A DNA stretch of 64,000 nt. It comes from Thermophilibacter immobilis (GTDB lineage Bacteria > Actinomycetota > Coriobacteriia > Coriobacteriales > Atopobiaceae). Below the pieces are notes generated by a model. The model saw nothing but the letters and a program-made list of their open reading frames with translations, ran no database searches and was not told the DNA's origin. The position numbers were made by a program, and so were the translations under genes. Shown piece by piece: positions 35,686 through 44,123 of this stretch (positions are counted from its first letter, which is position 1; each line of letters opens with the position of its first letter). Location: the NCBI RefSeq assembly GCF_015277515.1, contig NZ_CP063767.1, positions 1,736,001 through 1,800,000 on the forward strand, read 5' to 3'.

Positions 35686-36132
35686 CTAGGAAACTACCCC
35701 CTTGGCGGCTGCGGCTATCGTGGTCTGGCACCACTCCACAAAACGGTCCTTCCTCTGCGACAGCAGGTCGAGAGCGTGTCGCGTGAGGGAGAGCCCCTCC
35801 CCCGCCGCATGGTCGGTGTGCTTCTCATCCTCGACGACAAGGCCCTCGCGCAGCAGAAACTGCACGAGACGCTGGTACTCCCCGTCCGTGCAGAGAAGCA
35901 CGCGGGCGCTGACGGTGCGCCTCGTGTTGAGGGCCTTGAGGAAGTCGAAGGCGTCGTCCTCGAACCTTCGGCTGGCCTTCTTCCTGATGACGTAGTCCGG
36001 CCTCACGTCCTCGGGAATGAACCACCTACCTCCGGCAATCCTACGAGCGCCCTTGATCAGGCCCCTCTCAAGATAGCGCTCCAGGTCGCGCGTGCGGTAG
36101 CCGTACCTCTTCTGGTAGGAGTCGAAGTCCAT
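35686..36132 (-). CDS. Small DNA-binding-like protein with MerR/excisionase-type N-terminus
   Basis: A 148-residue protein beginning MDFDSYQKRYGYRTRDLERYL, then ERGLIKGARRIAGGRWFIPED. This looks like a winged HTH of the MerR/excisionase kind: helix, turn, helix, then a GGRWFIPED wing. The remaining 100 residues are charged and helical (RFEDDAFDFLKALNTRRTV, LVQFLLREGLVVEDEKH) and unrecognised. The start is uncertain; ATG at 36130-36132 is used, with 36145-36147 possible. It is solitary and marks the transition to gene-poor DNA. Confidence 0.55.
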   Translation of the reverse strand: MDFDSYQKRYGYRTRDLERYLERGLIKGARRIAGGRWFIPEDVRPDYVIRKKASRRFEDDAFDFLKALNTRRTVSARVLLCTDGEYQRLVQFLLREGLVVEDEKHTDHAAGEGLSLTRHALDLLSQRKDRFVEWCQTTIAAAAKGVVS

Positions 36133-36913
36133 GTGGGGTACCCCCATCCCAAGATGCCGTGGCTGCAGGAGCGGGAGTCGGCCGATGCTCCTGGCCCAGA
36201 ATATACGCCATGGGGGGTGTATGAGTGACGGCTGAGATGCCCCCATGGGCGTACGAGAGTCATGATGAGACTCTTCTGACAACCTCTTGGGCTCAGAAGG
36301 GGCTTTGCAGCAGTTTTTTTGAGGGAGCCCAAGTATCACCAATTCGCGCAAGCCTCTGACCTGCTCCTTTAACAAAGCTCAGGACTCGAATACTCAGGAG
36401 GTCGCCAAAAAACTGCTGCAAGGCCTCGATCGGTTACGACTCACGTACCAAGCACGACGCACATTGTACGCAAACGCCCTATAAACCCCGCCATATGCCA
36501 CTCAGACAACCCCGTCTCAAATATCCTCGCCAACTATGGTCTCCTTCACGCGGACGAGAGCCTTGATATGCCGTATTTTACGGACTGAACTCTTGGTGGT
36601 GTTGCCCTCAGCCGTCGAGCCAAGCGAGGAAACTCATAGGATACGACAGATGTCGTGACCTTGCCAAGATATGGGGGACTAGCAGCCCATGAGATGGAGA
36701 TGGATATACAGGAAGCCGAAGCTCACCTGTGCAATGGATAGCGGACATGGCTTCCACGAAGAGCACGAATCTTGACGGCGGGAAACAGAGCGAGACAACC
36801 TTCGCTGTCATGCTTACTTAAAAATTTTTAATTAAAAAACTGACTTCATCGCCTTGTCAAGATGCTGCGTCTAACCAAAACCGAACATAGCTTGCGTTTG
36901 GACAAGGACGCTA
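36133..36913. other. Gene-poor stretch
   Basis: No convincing gene is visible. Short open frames (for example 67 codons at 36608-36811 on the minus strand) have no recognisable product or good start. The stretch contains the inverted repeat at 36305-36421 and becomes AT-rich toward 36830, where TTAAAAATTTTTAATTAAAA occurs. Confidence 0.6.
36305..36421. repeat. Inverted repeat TTGCAGCAGTTTTTT with an 87-nt loop
   Basis: Perfect 15-bp arms at 36305-36319 and 36407-36421. The loop contains a weaker inverted pair (GACCTGCTCCT near 36359, AGGAGGTC near 36396), so the element can fold as a branched structure. It lies upstream of the small DNA-binding gene and may be a MITE-like remnant or an RNA. 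Confidence 0.7.
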
Positions 36914-37713
36914 TCAAAATCGCTTCCTCTGATTCCCATTTATCCCTTGTTTATAAGGGGGATTGGAAGGCGAAGCCAGTGCTGCTGTGTCACGGATATC
37001 TACCCTATTGAATCCGATGAACTGAGGGAATCGGGCGCCGTCGAGTCTGGAGTAGACAGACAGGAGGACGTCAGAATCATTTAGTCCATCTGTTTTAGTG
37101 AGGCCGTCAAGGGTGAGCTCGCTAACTCTCGAGTCAAGAAGTTCCATGACACGAGTTTTACTGCCCCTGATATCAGTGCACATGATGTCACCATCGAAGC
37201 CAAACGACTCATGTCGATCTATAGACGATGGATGCGCAAGGACAAAGGATCTCACTGCACGGAAATACTCCGAGTGCTTTTGAAGAAGTCTTTCGCGCGA
37301 ATAGCAGAACTCCTTCTCTGTACCGGACTTATAGCAGCTAGTTTCCTTTCGGTAGCCGCGCACTCCTCGGTTAGCGCCGAGACCAGGTTCTCCGTCGTCC
37401 TCTTGTCCTGCAGCAGGGCCCCCTTCTCGGCAAGGCTGCTCTTTGCCGCCTCGCGCATGCGTGGGAGATTCATCCTTCCCAATCCGACTCTAGCTGCGTG
37501 AGCTGCATCAAGCACGAAGTTAGCTGGCTCGTAGCCATCTTCTTCGGAATCCGCAAACACAACGCAGGGACTCGCCAAGTTCCCCGCAGCACGGGAGAGC
37601 CTCACATGGGCGCTGCCACACGAGATCTGATAGTCCTCGACTATCTTGTCCACACTCTTCTCATCGGTTACGATACGTCCCAACGCGTAGTCTCCCTCGA
37701 GGCGCATCCCCAT
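36914..37713 (-). pseudogene. Unrecognised gene, apparently frameshifted
   Basis: Two overlapping minus-strand frames could be one broken gene. The upstream part (37252-37713, 153 codons) starts MGMRLEGDYALGRIVTDE and reads AHAARVGLGRMNLPRMREAA, then ALLQDKRTTENLVSALTEEC. The downstream part (36914-37363, 149 codons) reads SRERLLQKHSEYFRAVRSFV and ends with ARFPQFIGFNRVDIRDTAAL. Both have protein-like composition, but no family was recognised. If joined the product would be about 260 residues. Alternatively the upstream frame is a complete small gene and the other is noise. Confidence 0.4.
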
Positions 37714-38086
37714 CCTCTGCGTAATAATGTCAGTACCCGCTCAAGCGATAATATCTAACCTTATACTTCAAGGCCCCGTCTTTCCAAAACAAAACCCGCC
37801 AGCGTGCATGCTGCATGGTAATCTACAAGACAGAGACCCGGCAGGCTTATTAACTGGAATCTTAACCACAAGTTTCTTTACTAGCTAGATCTAAAACCAT
37901 CTTTTTCTAGACGCAAAAACCTATTTAGCGCTTAGTTGTTGGGAGCATTTCCATCACCCAGAACTCCACAGGGAGAGCCCCCGGAAAAACTATCTCAGAA
38001 GCCCTCCCCATTTATACACTTAAGATCATCAATTCTCTCGAATATCAGCCCGACAAACGTGAGCCGCCTCGCGCCATGTACAGAAC
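37714..38086. other. Gene-free spacer downstream of the aldolase gene
   Basis: AT-rich DNA with no convincing ORF, hairpin or promoter. It separates the unrecognised gene from the minus-strand PTS/aldolase unit. Confidence 0.5.
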
Positions 38087-38989
38087 CTAGCAATACGCCT
38101 GTCGCCACTGAGGCATGCCGGCTTCCCGATAAAGGCTCGCCTTTCCCACGGAGCCGAACAGCCCCATCTTCTGGGCAATGACCACCTTGCCAGCCTCAAT
38201 GCACGAGGGGAAGATTGCATTGGGCTCCCAGCCGGAGCCCGCTTGGGACAAGATCTCACGTGCCCTATCAAAGAAGGCACTCTTATAGTCAGATGAGATG
38301 TTCACCTTCTGGATACCAATGCTCACTGCCTCGGCCACCTCGGAGTCGCGGTTGCCCGATCCCCCATGTAATACAAGGGGAACGTCCACGACGGCCTTTA
38401 TGGACTCGAGGACGTCCATACGAAGTTTGGGCTCCACCCCCCGGGGATACAGCCCGTGACAGGTTCCGATGGCAACGGCCAGGGTGTCGACTCCGGTCCG
38501 CTCAACAAAGGTACGGGCATCGCTCGGGTCGGTGTAGATAACCTTGGTCACACCCCCCTCGATAGAGATCCCCGTGTCACCGATAGTCCCCAGCTCCCCT
38601 TCCACCGAGACGCCCAGCATGTGACAGTAGCGCACGACCTCGGCCGTTTCGGCCACATTCTCCTCAAAGGGCAATGCTGAGCCATCAATCATTACCGAGC
38701 TAAAGCCTATCCTTACCGCGCGCATGACACTTTCGATTGAGTCACCATGATCAAGATGTACCACAAATGGCACGGGGCTATTTGAGACTCGCGCGAGCAC
38801 GTACTTGAGAAAATCATCTTTACAGTACGCAAGCTCCATCGGGTGGATGGCAACGATGGCCGGCGCATCGTTGCCCTCGGCTGCCTCCACGACCGTGCGA
38901 AAGAGATTCGAATCGGATAGGTTGAAAGCGCCAACGGCAAACCCGTGGCTCTTTGCCACACCGAGCATTTGATTCATGTTGATCAGCAT
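38087..38989 (-). CDS. Class II fructose/tagatose-bisphosphate aldolase family protein
   Basis: A 300-residue zinc-dependent TIM-barrel aldolase. Key parts are VGAFNLSDSN at the N-terminus, the zinc and catalytic region VVHLDHGDSIE, the acidic loop VEGELGTIG, the zinc histidine in AIGTCHGLYPRG, and the phosphate-binding VLHGGSGN and INISS-like VNISSDYK. The family cleaves fructose-1,6-, tagatose-1,6- or related sugar bisphosphates. Its ATG immediately follows the stop codon of the PTS permease gene with GGAGG shared, so the phosphosugar delivered by that permease is the likely feed after a further phosphorylation. Which epimer is unclear. Confidence 0.88.
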   Translation of the reverse strand: MLINMNQMLGVAKSHGFAVGAFNLSDSNLFRTVVEAAEGNDAPAIVAIHPMELAYCKDDFLKYVLARVSNSPVPFVVHLDHGDSIESVMRAVRIGFSSVMIDGSALPFEENVAETAEVVRYCHMLGVSVEGELGTIGDTGISIEGGVTKVIYTDPSDARTFVERTGVDTLAVAIGTCHGLYPRGVEPKLRMDVLESIKAVVDVPLVLHGGSGNRDSEVAEAVSIGIQKVNISSDYKSAFFDRAREILSQAGSGWEPNAIFPSCIEAGKVVIAQKMGLFGSVGKASLYREAGMPQWRQAYC

Positions 38990-40408
38990 CTAGACCTCCT
39001 CCCCATCAGACAGCGGCTTCTTGACCAGGCCCAGGAGCACCGCCCCCACGACCGTGCCGCACGCAATCGAGAGGACCCACATCAGGGGATTGTCAAAGAC
39101 GTTTGGAATGAGTGTCGCCCACAGACCACCGTGCGGGACGCGACATGCGCAGTTAAAGACCAGCGAGAAGGTCGAGGAGACGGCGCTGCCGGCCATGATG
39201 CAGGGGATAACGTGCAGGGGATCACCAACAGCAAAGGGAATCGCGCCCTCGGTAATGTTGGAGGCTCCCAGAATCCAAGCGGACTTGCCCATCTCTCGCT
39301 CCTCGGAGGTGTACCTATTCTTAAAGAGGACGCAAGAGAGGGCAAGGGCGAGTGGGGGCGTAACGCCACCGGCCATAACGGATGCGAACGGCACATAGTT
39401 ACCCGCCTCAAAGGCAATCATGCTGAACGCAAAAATGGACTTATTGAGAGGGCCACCCATGTCAAAGGCCATCATGCACCCCGTTATGATGCCAAGAGCG
39501 AGCTTGTTGCTCGTGTTGAGGCCGGTAAGCCAGCCCTCCAACATGCCAAGCAATACAGAGACGGGCGCACCGACGACAAACCACATGATCAGCGCAGAAA
39601 TCCCCACCGAGAGGACAGGAATCAGGAGAACCGCCTTGATGGACTCGAGACTCTTGGGAACCTTTATATACTTCACGAGCAGTAGGGCGGTATATCCGGC
39701 CAGGAACCCCCCAATCATGCCTCCCAAGAAGCCAGCTCCGATGTACTTGGCGATCCAGCCGCACATAAGCCCAGCGGTGATTCCCGCCCTGTCAGCAATT
39801 GAATAGGCAATGCCTGCAGCAAGGACGGGGACCATGAGCCCAAGGGCTCCGTCTCCACCGCCAATGAAGTTCAGTGCGGCGGCAATGGGGTTGTAAGACG
39901 GGTCTCCCGCCGTCGCAGAGTCAAGACCCCAGATGAAACTGATGGCCAGCAGAATGCCACCCGCAACGACCACGGGAATCATAAAGCTCACGCCAGCCAT
40001 GAGATGACGATAAATTTGGGATACGGCTCCGCGGGCACCTTCCTTTTCATCGGCGGCCATCCTCTGGTCAGGTCCTGAGGCTTCCGTCGTCGAACTCCCC
40101 CATACCCGAGCTCGGATAATCGCATTCTCAACGAACTCATCAGCATTTTTCACAGCTCTGGACGTACCGGCCTCGTAAAGACGCTTTCCTACGAAGCGCT
40201 CCTTACTTACGGCAGCATCGGCAGCAATGATAACCAAGTCGGCGGAGTCTATCTCATCCTTGGTCAGCTCGTTTTCTGCCCCCATGGCCCCGCGAGTCTC
40301 GACCTTAATGCAATGGCCCTTTTGCTCGGCGGCTTTTTGTATTGCCTCCGCAGCCATATACGTATGGGCAACACCAGTTGGACAGGTTGTTACGGCAACG
40401 ATACGCAT
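38990..40408 (-). CDS. Fructose-family PTS permease, EIIBC
   Basis: A 472-residue two-domain sugar transporter. The EIIB domain opens MRIVAVTTCPTGVAHTYMAA with the phosphorylated cysteine at residue 9. After a polar linker (SSTTEASGPDQR) the EIIC domain has about nine membrane helices (SFMIPVVVAGGILLAISFIWGL to LSIACGTVVGAVLLGLV). No EIIA domain is fused or adjacent, so EIIA must come from elsewhere. The ATG at 40406-40408 follows GGGGAGAACCC. The stop abuts the aldolase start. Confidence 0.92.
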   Translation of the reverse strand: MRIVAVTTCPTGVAHTYMAAEAIQKAAEQKGHCIKVETRGAMGAENELTKDEIDSADLVIIAADAAVSKERFVGKRLYEAGTSRAVKNADEFVENAIIRARVWGSSTTEASGPDQRMAADEKEGARGAVSQIYRHLMAGVSFMIPVVVAGGILLAISFIWGLDSATAGDPSYNPIAAALNFIGGGDGALGLMVPVLAAGIAYSIADRAGITAGLMCGWIAKYIGAGFLGGMIGGFLAGYTALLLVKYIKVPKSLESIKAVLLIPVLSVGISALIMWFVVGAPVSVLLGMLEGWLTGLNTSNKLALGIITGCMMAFDMGGPLNKSIFAFSMIAFEAGNYVPFASVMAGGVTPPLALALSCVLFKNRYTSEEREMGKSAWILGASNITEGAIPFAVGDPLHVIPCIMAGSAVSSTFSLVFNCACRVPHGGLWATLIPNVFDNPLMWVLSIACGTVVGAVLLGLVKKPLSDGEEV

Positions 40409-40572
40409 GGGTTCTCCCCTTTCGCACGGGTAAGCGTCAACATCTACGCACACGCCCTAAGACGACCAGGCCATTCTGCAGACACCTCCTCTCCACCTGT
40501 GCAGACTGGGCACATGGCTTTTGCCGTAGGGCAAAGATAAGTTTTTGATTTCTAAGGGCTGGCGGGTAGAGC

Positions 40573-41520
40573 CTAACTCTTGTAGCCTCTCTTCCTGAGC
40601 AGCCCATCCATGGTCTTCACCACATCAAGAGACATGTCAAAGCACGTGGCTGCCAGGTCTCCAGAAACGGCTCGTTCAAAGTCCTCTATCTCGTACGCCA
40701 AGGCGTCCGAGGTTTTTCCGCACGCAATATAACTAGAGGTTCCATCCGGATAGACCAACGTAGCCTCCTCTGCACGCACATAGTTATCGACAGTAACGTA
40801 GGCCTTGTCTCCAGCGACAATGGCTCGCTTGGGCAGCTTTGCCCGGAAGGCAAGGTTGGCACAGCCGATCATGTCCTCGCTCGTATGGAGGCTAATTGCC
40901 CACATCTCGTCAACACCAGTTTGGTATGCCTGGGTTACGCAACGAATCTCGTCGAAACTCCCCCTCAGAAAATAGCGCAGGAACGAAAGTGCATAGGTCC
41001 CTATGTCGAGCATCGCCCCGCCACCAAGCTCCCTGCTAAAAAAGCGGTTGGCGGGGTCATCCTCCTTGAGACTACCAAGGTCTGCCTTGACCATCTTGAT
41101 GGTACCTAGATTATCATTTTCAATCATATTAGCAATCTTTTTAAAGAGGGGCATGTGAAAAATTGTCATGGCCTCGGCAAGCACGAGCCCCCCTTTCCTC
41201 GCAAGGTCCTGAAGCTCCAGAAGCTCGTCATAATCCCCCCAAATCGCCTTTTCGCACAAGACATGCTTGCCGTGCTCAAGGCAGGCTCGAACGTCGGCGA
41301 AGTGGCGGGAATTAACCGTTGCCACGTAGACGGCTTCGACCGAATGGTCCCGAAGCATCTCTTCGTAGCTGCCGTATGCCTTGACAGCACCATACTCATC
41401 CTTGAAAGCGCAAGACTTTGCCAAGTCGCGCGAGGCCACCGCATAGATGCCCTGCTTAGATGCGAGTGCCTCAGCGAATTCGCGGGCGATGTGACCCAGC
41501 CCCATGATTCCCCAGCGCAT
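40573..41520 (-). CDS. Gfo/Idh/MocA-family oxidoreductase
   Basis: A 315-residue NAD(P)-dependent dehydrogenase. The N-terminal Rossmann motif is MRWGIMGLGHIAREFAEAL, followed by VEAVYVATVNSRHFADVRACLEHGKHVLCEKAIWG. The EK of the CEKAI motif is the usual catalytic-lysine region, and the C-terminal half is the sheet domain (GGGAMLDIGTYALSFLRYF). It probably oxidises or epimerises a sugar or inositol. It lies between the rpiR-type gene and the PTS gene in the same direction; an RpiR-like palindrome lies 49 bases upstream, so it is likely controlled with them. Confidence 0.9.
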   Translation of the reverse strand: MRWGIMGLGHIAREFAEALASKQGIYAVASRDLAKSCAFKDEYGAVKAYGSYEEMLRDHSVEAVYVATVNSRHFADVRACLEHGKHVLCEKAIWGDYDELLELQDLARKGGLVLAEAMTIFHMPLFKKIANMIENDNLGTIKMVKADLGSLKEDDPANRFFSRELGGGAMLDIGTYALSFLRYFLRGSFDEIRCVTQAYQTGVDEMWAISLHTSEDMIGCANLAFRAKLPKRAIVAGDKAYVTVDNYVRAEEATLVYPDGTSSYIACGKTSDALAYEIEDFERAVSGDLAATCFDMSLDVVKTMDGLLRKRGYKS

Positions 41521-41568
41521 ACGTCCCTCCCTGACTCTCTCCGTTTCCCATCCTCTATGTGGAATTCT

Positions 41569-41595
41569 ATTTCATAGTATCAATTACTATGAAAT
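41569..41595. promoter_or_regulatory. 27-bp palindromic operator, probably for the RpiR regulator
   Basis: Perfect 11-bp arms ATTTCATAGTA and TACTATGAAAT separated by TCAAT, lying between the RpiR-type gene and the oxidoreductase gene. A related half-site TTTCACAGTA occurs upstream of the regulator's own start (42571-42594), supporting autoregulation. Confidence 0.75.
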
Positions 41596-41649
41596 ACATA
41601 ACCAGCATGCCCCTCGAGAACGCGTACGGTAGTAAATCGGCGGTAAGCG

Positions 41650-42531
41650 TTAGCTGAAGGTGGGAGTGGATTCCTTGTCCTTCCCCAAGCTCTTACGCTC
41701 CATGCGCGCGTGCTCATGGGTGGCGCCGCCGCCCGCAAAAACAAAGAGGAAGAGAGTTTCGAGCACGAAGTCCGTCGAAATGTGGGACGAGAACTGGCTG
41801 CCCGCAAGCATCTGATCCCGTGAGACTGCACTGAGGACCACATCTGCGCGTTGCGCAAGTTCAGACGTGGGGTTTGACGTCACGAATACTATAGTAGCTC
41901 CCGAATCCTCCGCATTATCCACGATGGTCTCAAGACGCCTAGAATATCCGGAGGCCGATACCACAAACAGGACGTCTCCCCTTCGCAGCGAGAGGGATGC
42001 CAAAATCATGGCCTCCGTAGTGGGAGGGCAGATCGTACGAATGCCAATTTGTCCCAGTTTAAAAGAAAGGTTCGAGCAGAGGGGGATGGAGTTTCCTACA
42101 GCGGCAAACTCAACAGTGTCGGCCCACCTGATCAAATCGACCACGCTATTGACAAGCTGAGGCTCGAGCTGCAATGCCGTACCCCTCAGCTCCTGAATTT
42201 TTGTCGCCAAAATATACTCTATCGAACCAGCCGCGTTATCAGGAGAAATCTCAGTTGCTGCCGGGAAACTGCCATCGTCCTCTATGACACCCTGTTCCTC
42301 GGCGATGGCCAGGCGTAGAGCGGAGAAGCTCTCATATCCAGCATGACGCACGAATCGGGAGACGGTTGCGCTCGAGGTTTGGCTGCCCTCCGCGATCTCC
42401 CTCACGGACAGGCGCGGTATCTCGCCGCCGTTTTGAAGTATGAAGTCCGCGACGCGGCGCTCCGTATCGGATAGCGTGTCGTAACCAGCACAGATCGTGT
42501 CAATCGTTCCCAACTTCTTGCTCATGAACAT
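41650..42531 (-). CDS. MurR/RpiR-family transcriptional regulator
   Basis: A 293-residue sugar-phosphate-responsive regulator. The N-terminal HTH_6 region reads YDTLSDTERRVADFIL, LSVREIAEGSQTSSATVSRFVRHAG; the C-terminal SIS domain has AVGNSIPLCSNLSFKL, GDVLFVVSASGYSRRL and IVFVTSNPTSELAQRADV. It probably regulates the oxidoreductase, PTS and aldolase genes downstream through the palindrome at 41569-41595. The start is the ATG at 42529-42531 (MFMSKKLG) or the second ATG two codons on. Confidence 0.92.
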   Translation of the reverse strand: MFMSKKLGTIDTICAGYDTLSDTERRVADFILQNGGEIPRLSVREIAEGSQTSSATVSRFVRHAGYESFSALRLAIAEEQGVIEDDGSFPAATEISPDNAAGSIEYILATKIQELRGTALQLEPQLVNSVVDLIRWADTVEFAAVGNSIPLCSNLSFKLGQIGIRTICPPTTEAMILASLSLRRGDVLFVVSASGYSRRLETIVDNAEDSGATIVFVTSNPTSELAQRADVVLSAVSRDQMLAGSQFSSHISTDFVLETLFLFVFAGGGATHEHARMERKSLGKDKESTPTFS

Positions 42532-42570
42532 CTCCCTGACGGCTGTTGGGCTCTCACTCTAGCATAATAA

Positions 42571-42594
42571 TCACAATGAAACATACTGTGAAAC
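42571..42594. promoter_or_regulatory. Second RpiR-type operator candidate
   Basis: TCACAATG, AAACA, TACTGTGAAAC: imperfect inverted repeat (TCACA / TGTGA) that shares the TACTNTGAAA half-site with the palindrome at 41569-41595. It lies 40 bases upstream of the RpiR-type start codon. 42595-42760 shows no gene. Confidence 0.5.
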
Positions 42595-42760
42595 GTTATT
42601 TCTACGGACAGGAGAGAAGAGGCACCCAAAGCATCCCGCAGCACCGCCAAAGACCGCATTGAGCTCCTGGCCTTAACAAGGCAGACACTCCCGCCCCTAT
42701 CGATGAGGTGAGCGATCGGTGCAAGGTCTCGCCATTACAACGATAAATTCACTTAGTAGC

Positions 42761-43663
42761 TCAACGCATGGAGACCGCATACAGGGCAAAATTCAACGCC
42801 AGATCTGATGAGGCCCGCTCATTATAGGCTACCGAAAGCTGACGCCTGCTCAACGGAGTTTTCAACGCGTAATAGAAAATATCAGAGCAATTACTTCCCT
42901 TTATAATCCCAGAAGGAACAATGCCAACACCGCATCCACTCTTAACAAGCTCATATATATTGCTCGAGCTCTCGGTCTCAATTGAGCAAATCGGGCGGAA
43001 TCCCGCAGATTTGCAAATTGCCATGACACTCTCACGAAGCCTACGACCTTGCTTTGGGACTATGAAGGGGACGCTGGACAACTTACGAAAATCATCCATT
43101 GAACATGGCCTGTCTTCTTGTGGCATGTTGGCCATGAAAACTCTTGTCCTTGGCATGATGAGCACCAGATCGTCATCAAACACACACTTGCACTTAATAG
43201 ACTTATCCTTCCTAGGAGAGATGACAAAGGCCAGGTCGACATCGCCCATGACGAGCAGGCGCTCCCCCTCATCCGACATGGCCTCTATGATTGAAAAAGT
43301 AACCGAGGGATGAGACTGTTGGAAACTGGCCAAGACATTAGAGAGATAGCACTTCTCGTAGTAGGGTGCTATTGCTAGCCTTAGGTGTTTTCCCCTGTTT
43401 CCGATACAGGCTTCCATCTTTTCTTTTAGCGCGCTCATCGCGTCGAGAACGTTCTCTCCCTCGCCCACAAAAACCTTTCCTGCATCCGTAAGAGTAAGAT
43501 GCCGACCATTTCCGCGCAGGAACAGCTTTGTGCCCAGCTGAGACTCCAACTTGCTAATGGCCTGCGACAAAGCTGGTTCACTCACAAAGCACGCGCTTGC
43601 AGCTTCGGTAAAGCTACCCAACTTTGAGACACTAAGGACATATTGAATGTCTCTCAGCTGCAT
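42761..43663 (-). CDS. LysR-family transcriptional regulator
   Basis: A 300-residue LTTR. The N-terminal winged HTH reads MQLRDIQYVLSVSKLGSFTEAA, FVSEPALSQAISKLESQLGTKLF, and the C-terminal periplasmic-binding-like effector domain follows (LRLAIAPYYEKCYLSNVL, GCGVGIVPSGII). It is divergent from the enolase-superfamily dehydratase and DcuC-like transporter genes, which it probably activates; palindromes of LysR type lie in the 460-bp intergenic region. The effector is probably an intermediate of that pathway (inference). Confidence 0.93.
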   Translation of the reverse strand: MQLRDIQYVLSVSKLGSFTEAASACFVSEPALSQAISKLESQLGTKLFLRGNGRHLTLTDAGKVFVGEGENVLDAMSALKEKMEACIGNRGKHLRLAIAPYYEKCYLSNVLASFQQSHPSVTFSIIEAMSDEGERLLVMGDVDLAFVISPRKDKSIKCKCVFDDDLVLIMPRTRVFMANMPQEDRPCSMDDFRKLSSVPFIVPKQGRRLRESVMAICKSAGFRPICSIETESSSNIYELVKSGCGVGIVPSGIIKGSNCSDIFYYALKTPLSRRQLSVAYNERASSDLALNFALYAVSMR

Positions 43664-43847
43664 TATTTAATATCCTCTCTTTATATGGCATTAGTCATTT
43701 TTTATCTTCTCACTCCTTCAAAGCTGCCACTCGTTCGAGTCGGTGATCGGACAATCTTTTACCATTTACCTTCGCCAATCGCCTGTGAACGGCATTGTTG
43801 GCATTCATTTGTAATACTGCGCTCTATAGTATCCTTCCTAAAACTCA

Positions 43848-43967
43848 TTTAGTATTACTATTATTTATTTCATTTACCATTATTTACCATTGATCTAATA
43901 ATTTTATAGGTAATAAGTACTGATAAAATAAACTCATTCTATGAAATCAATAGTATTAGTAATACTA
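43848..43967. promoter_or_regulatory. Paired LysR-type palindromic sites
   Basis: TAGTATTAGTAATACTA (43951-43967) is a perfect 17-bp palindrome with a central G, of T-N11-A type. A related site, TTTAGTATTACTATTATTTA with TTTCAT after it (from 43848), is an inverted partial copy of the region 43941-43968. The two sites face each other across about 70 bp of very AT-rich DNA between the LysR gene and the dehydratase gene. Confidence 0.7.
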
Positions 43968-44123
43968 AGTTACTCCTAGAATAAACAATAAATACTTGTT
44001 GGATTCCGACGCATTCATAAAATGAAAAGGAAGCGGTGCCCAGCACCGATCAGCACTGGCGCCAGTGCGAAAGATCACGTCAAAAATGCACAGAACATGG
44101 AACATCTAAGAGAGGCTCCCTAC

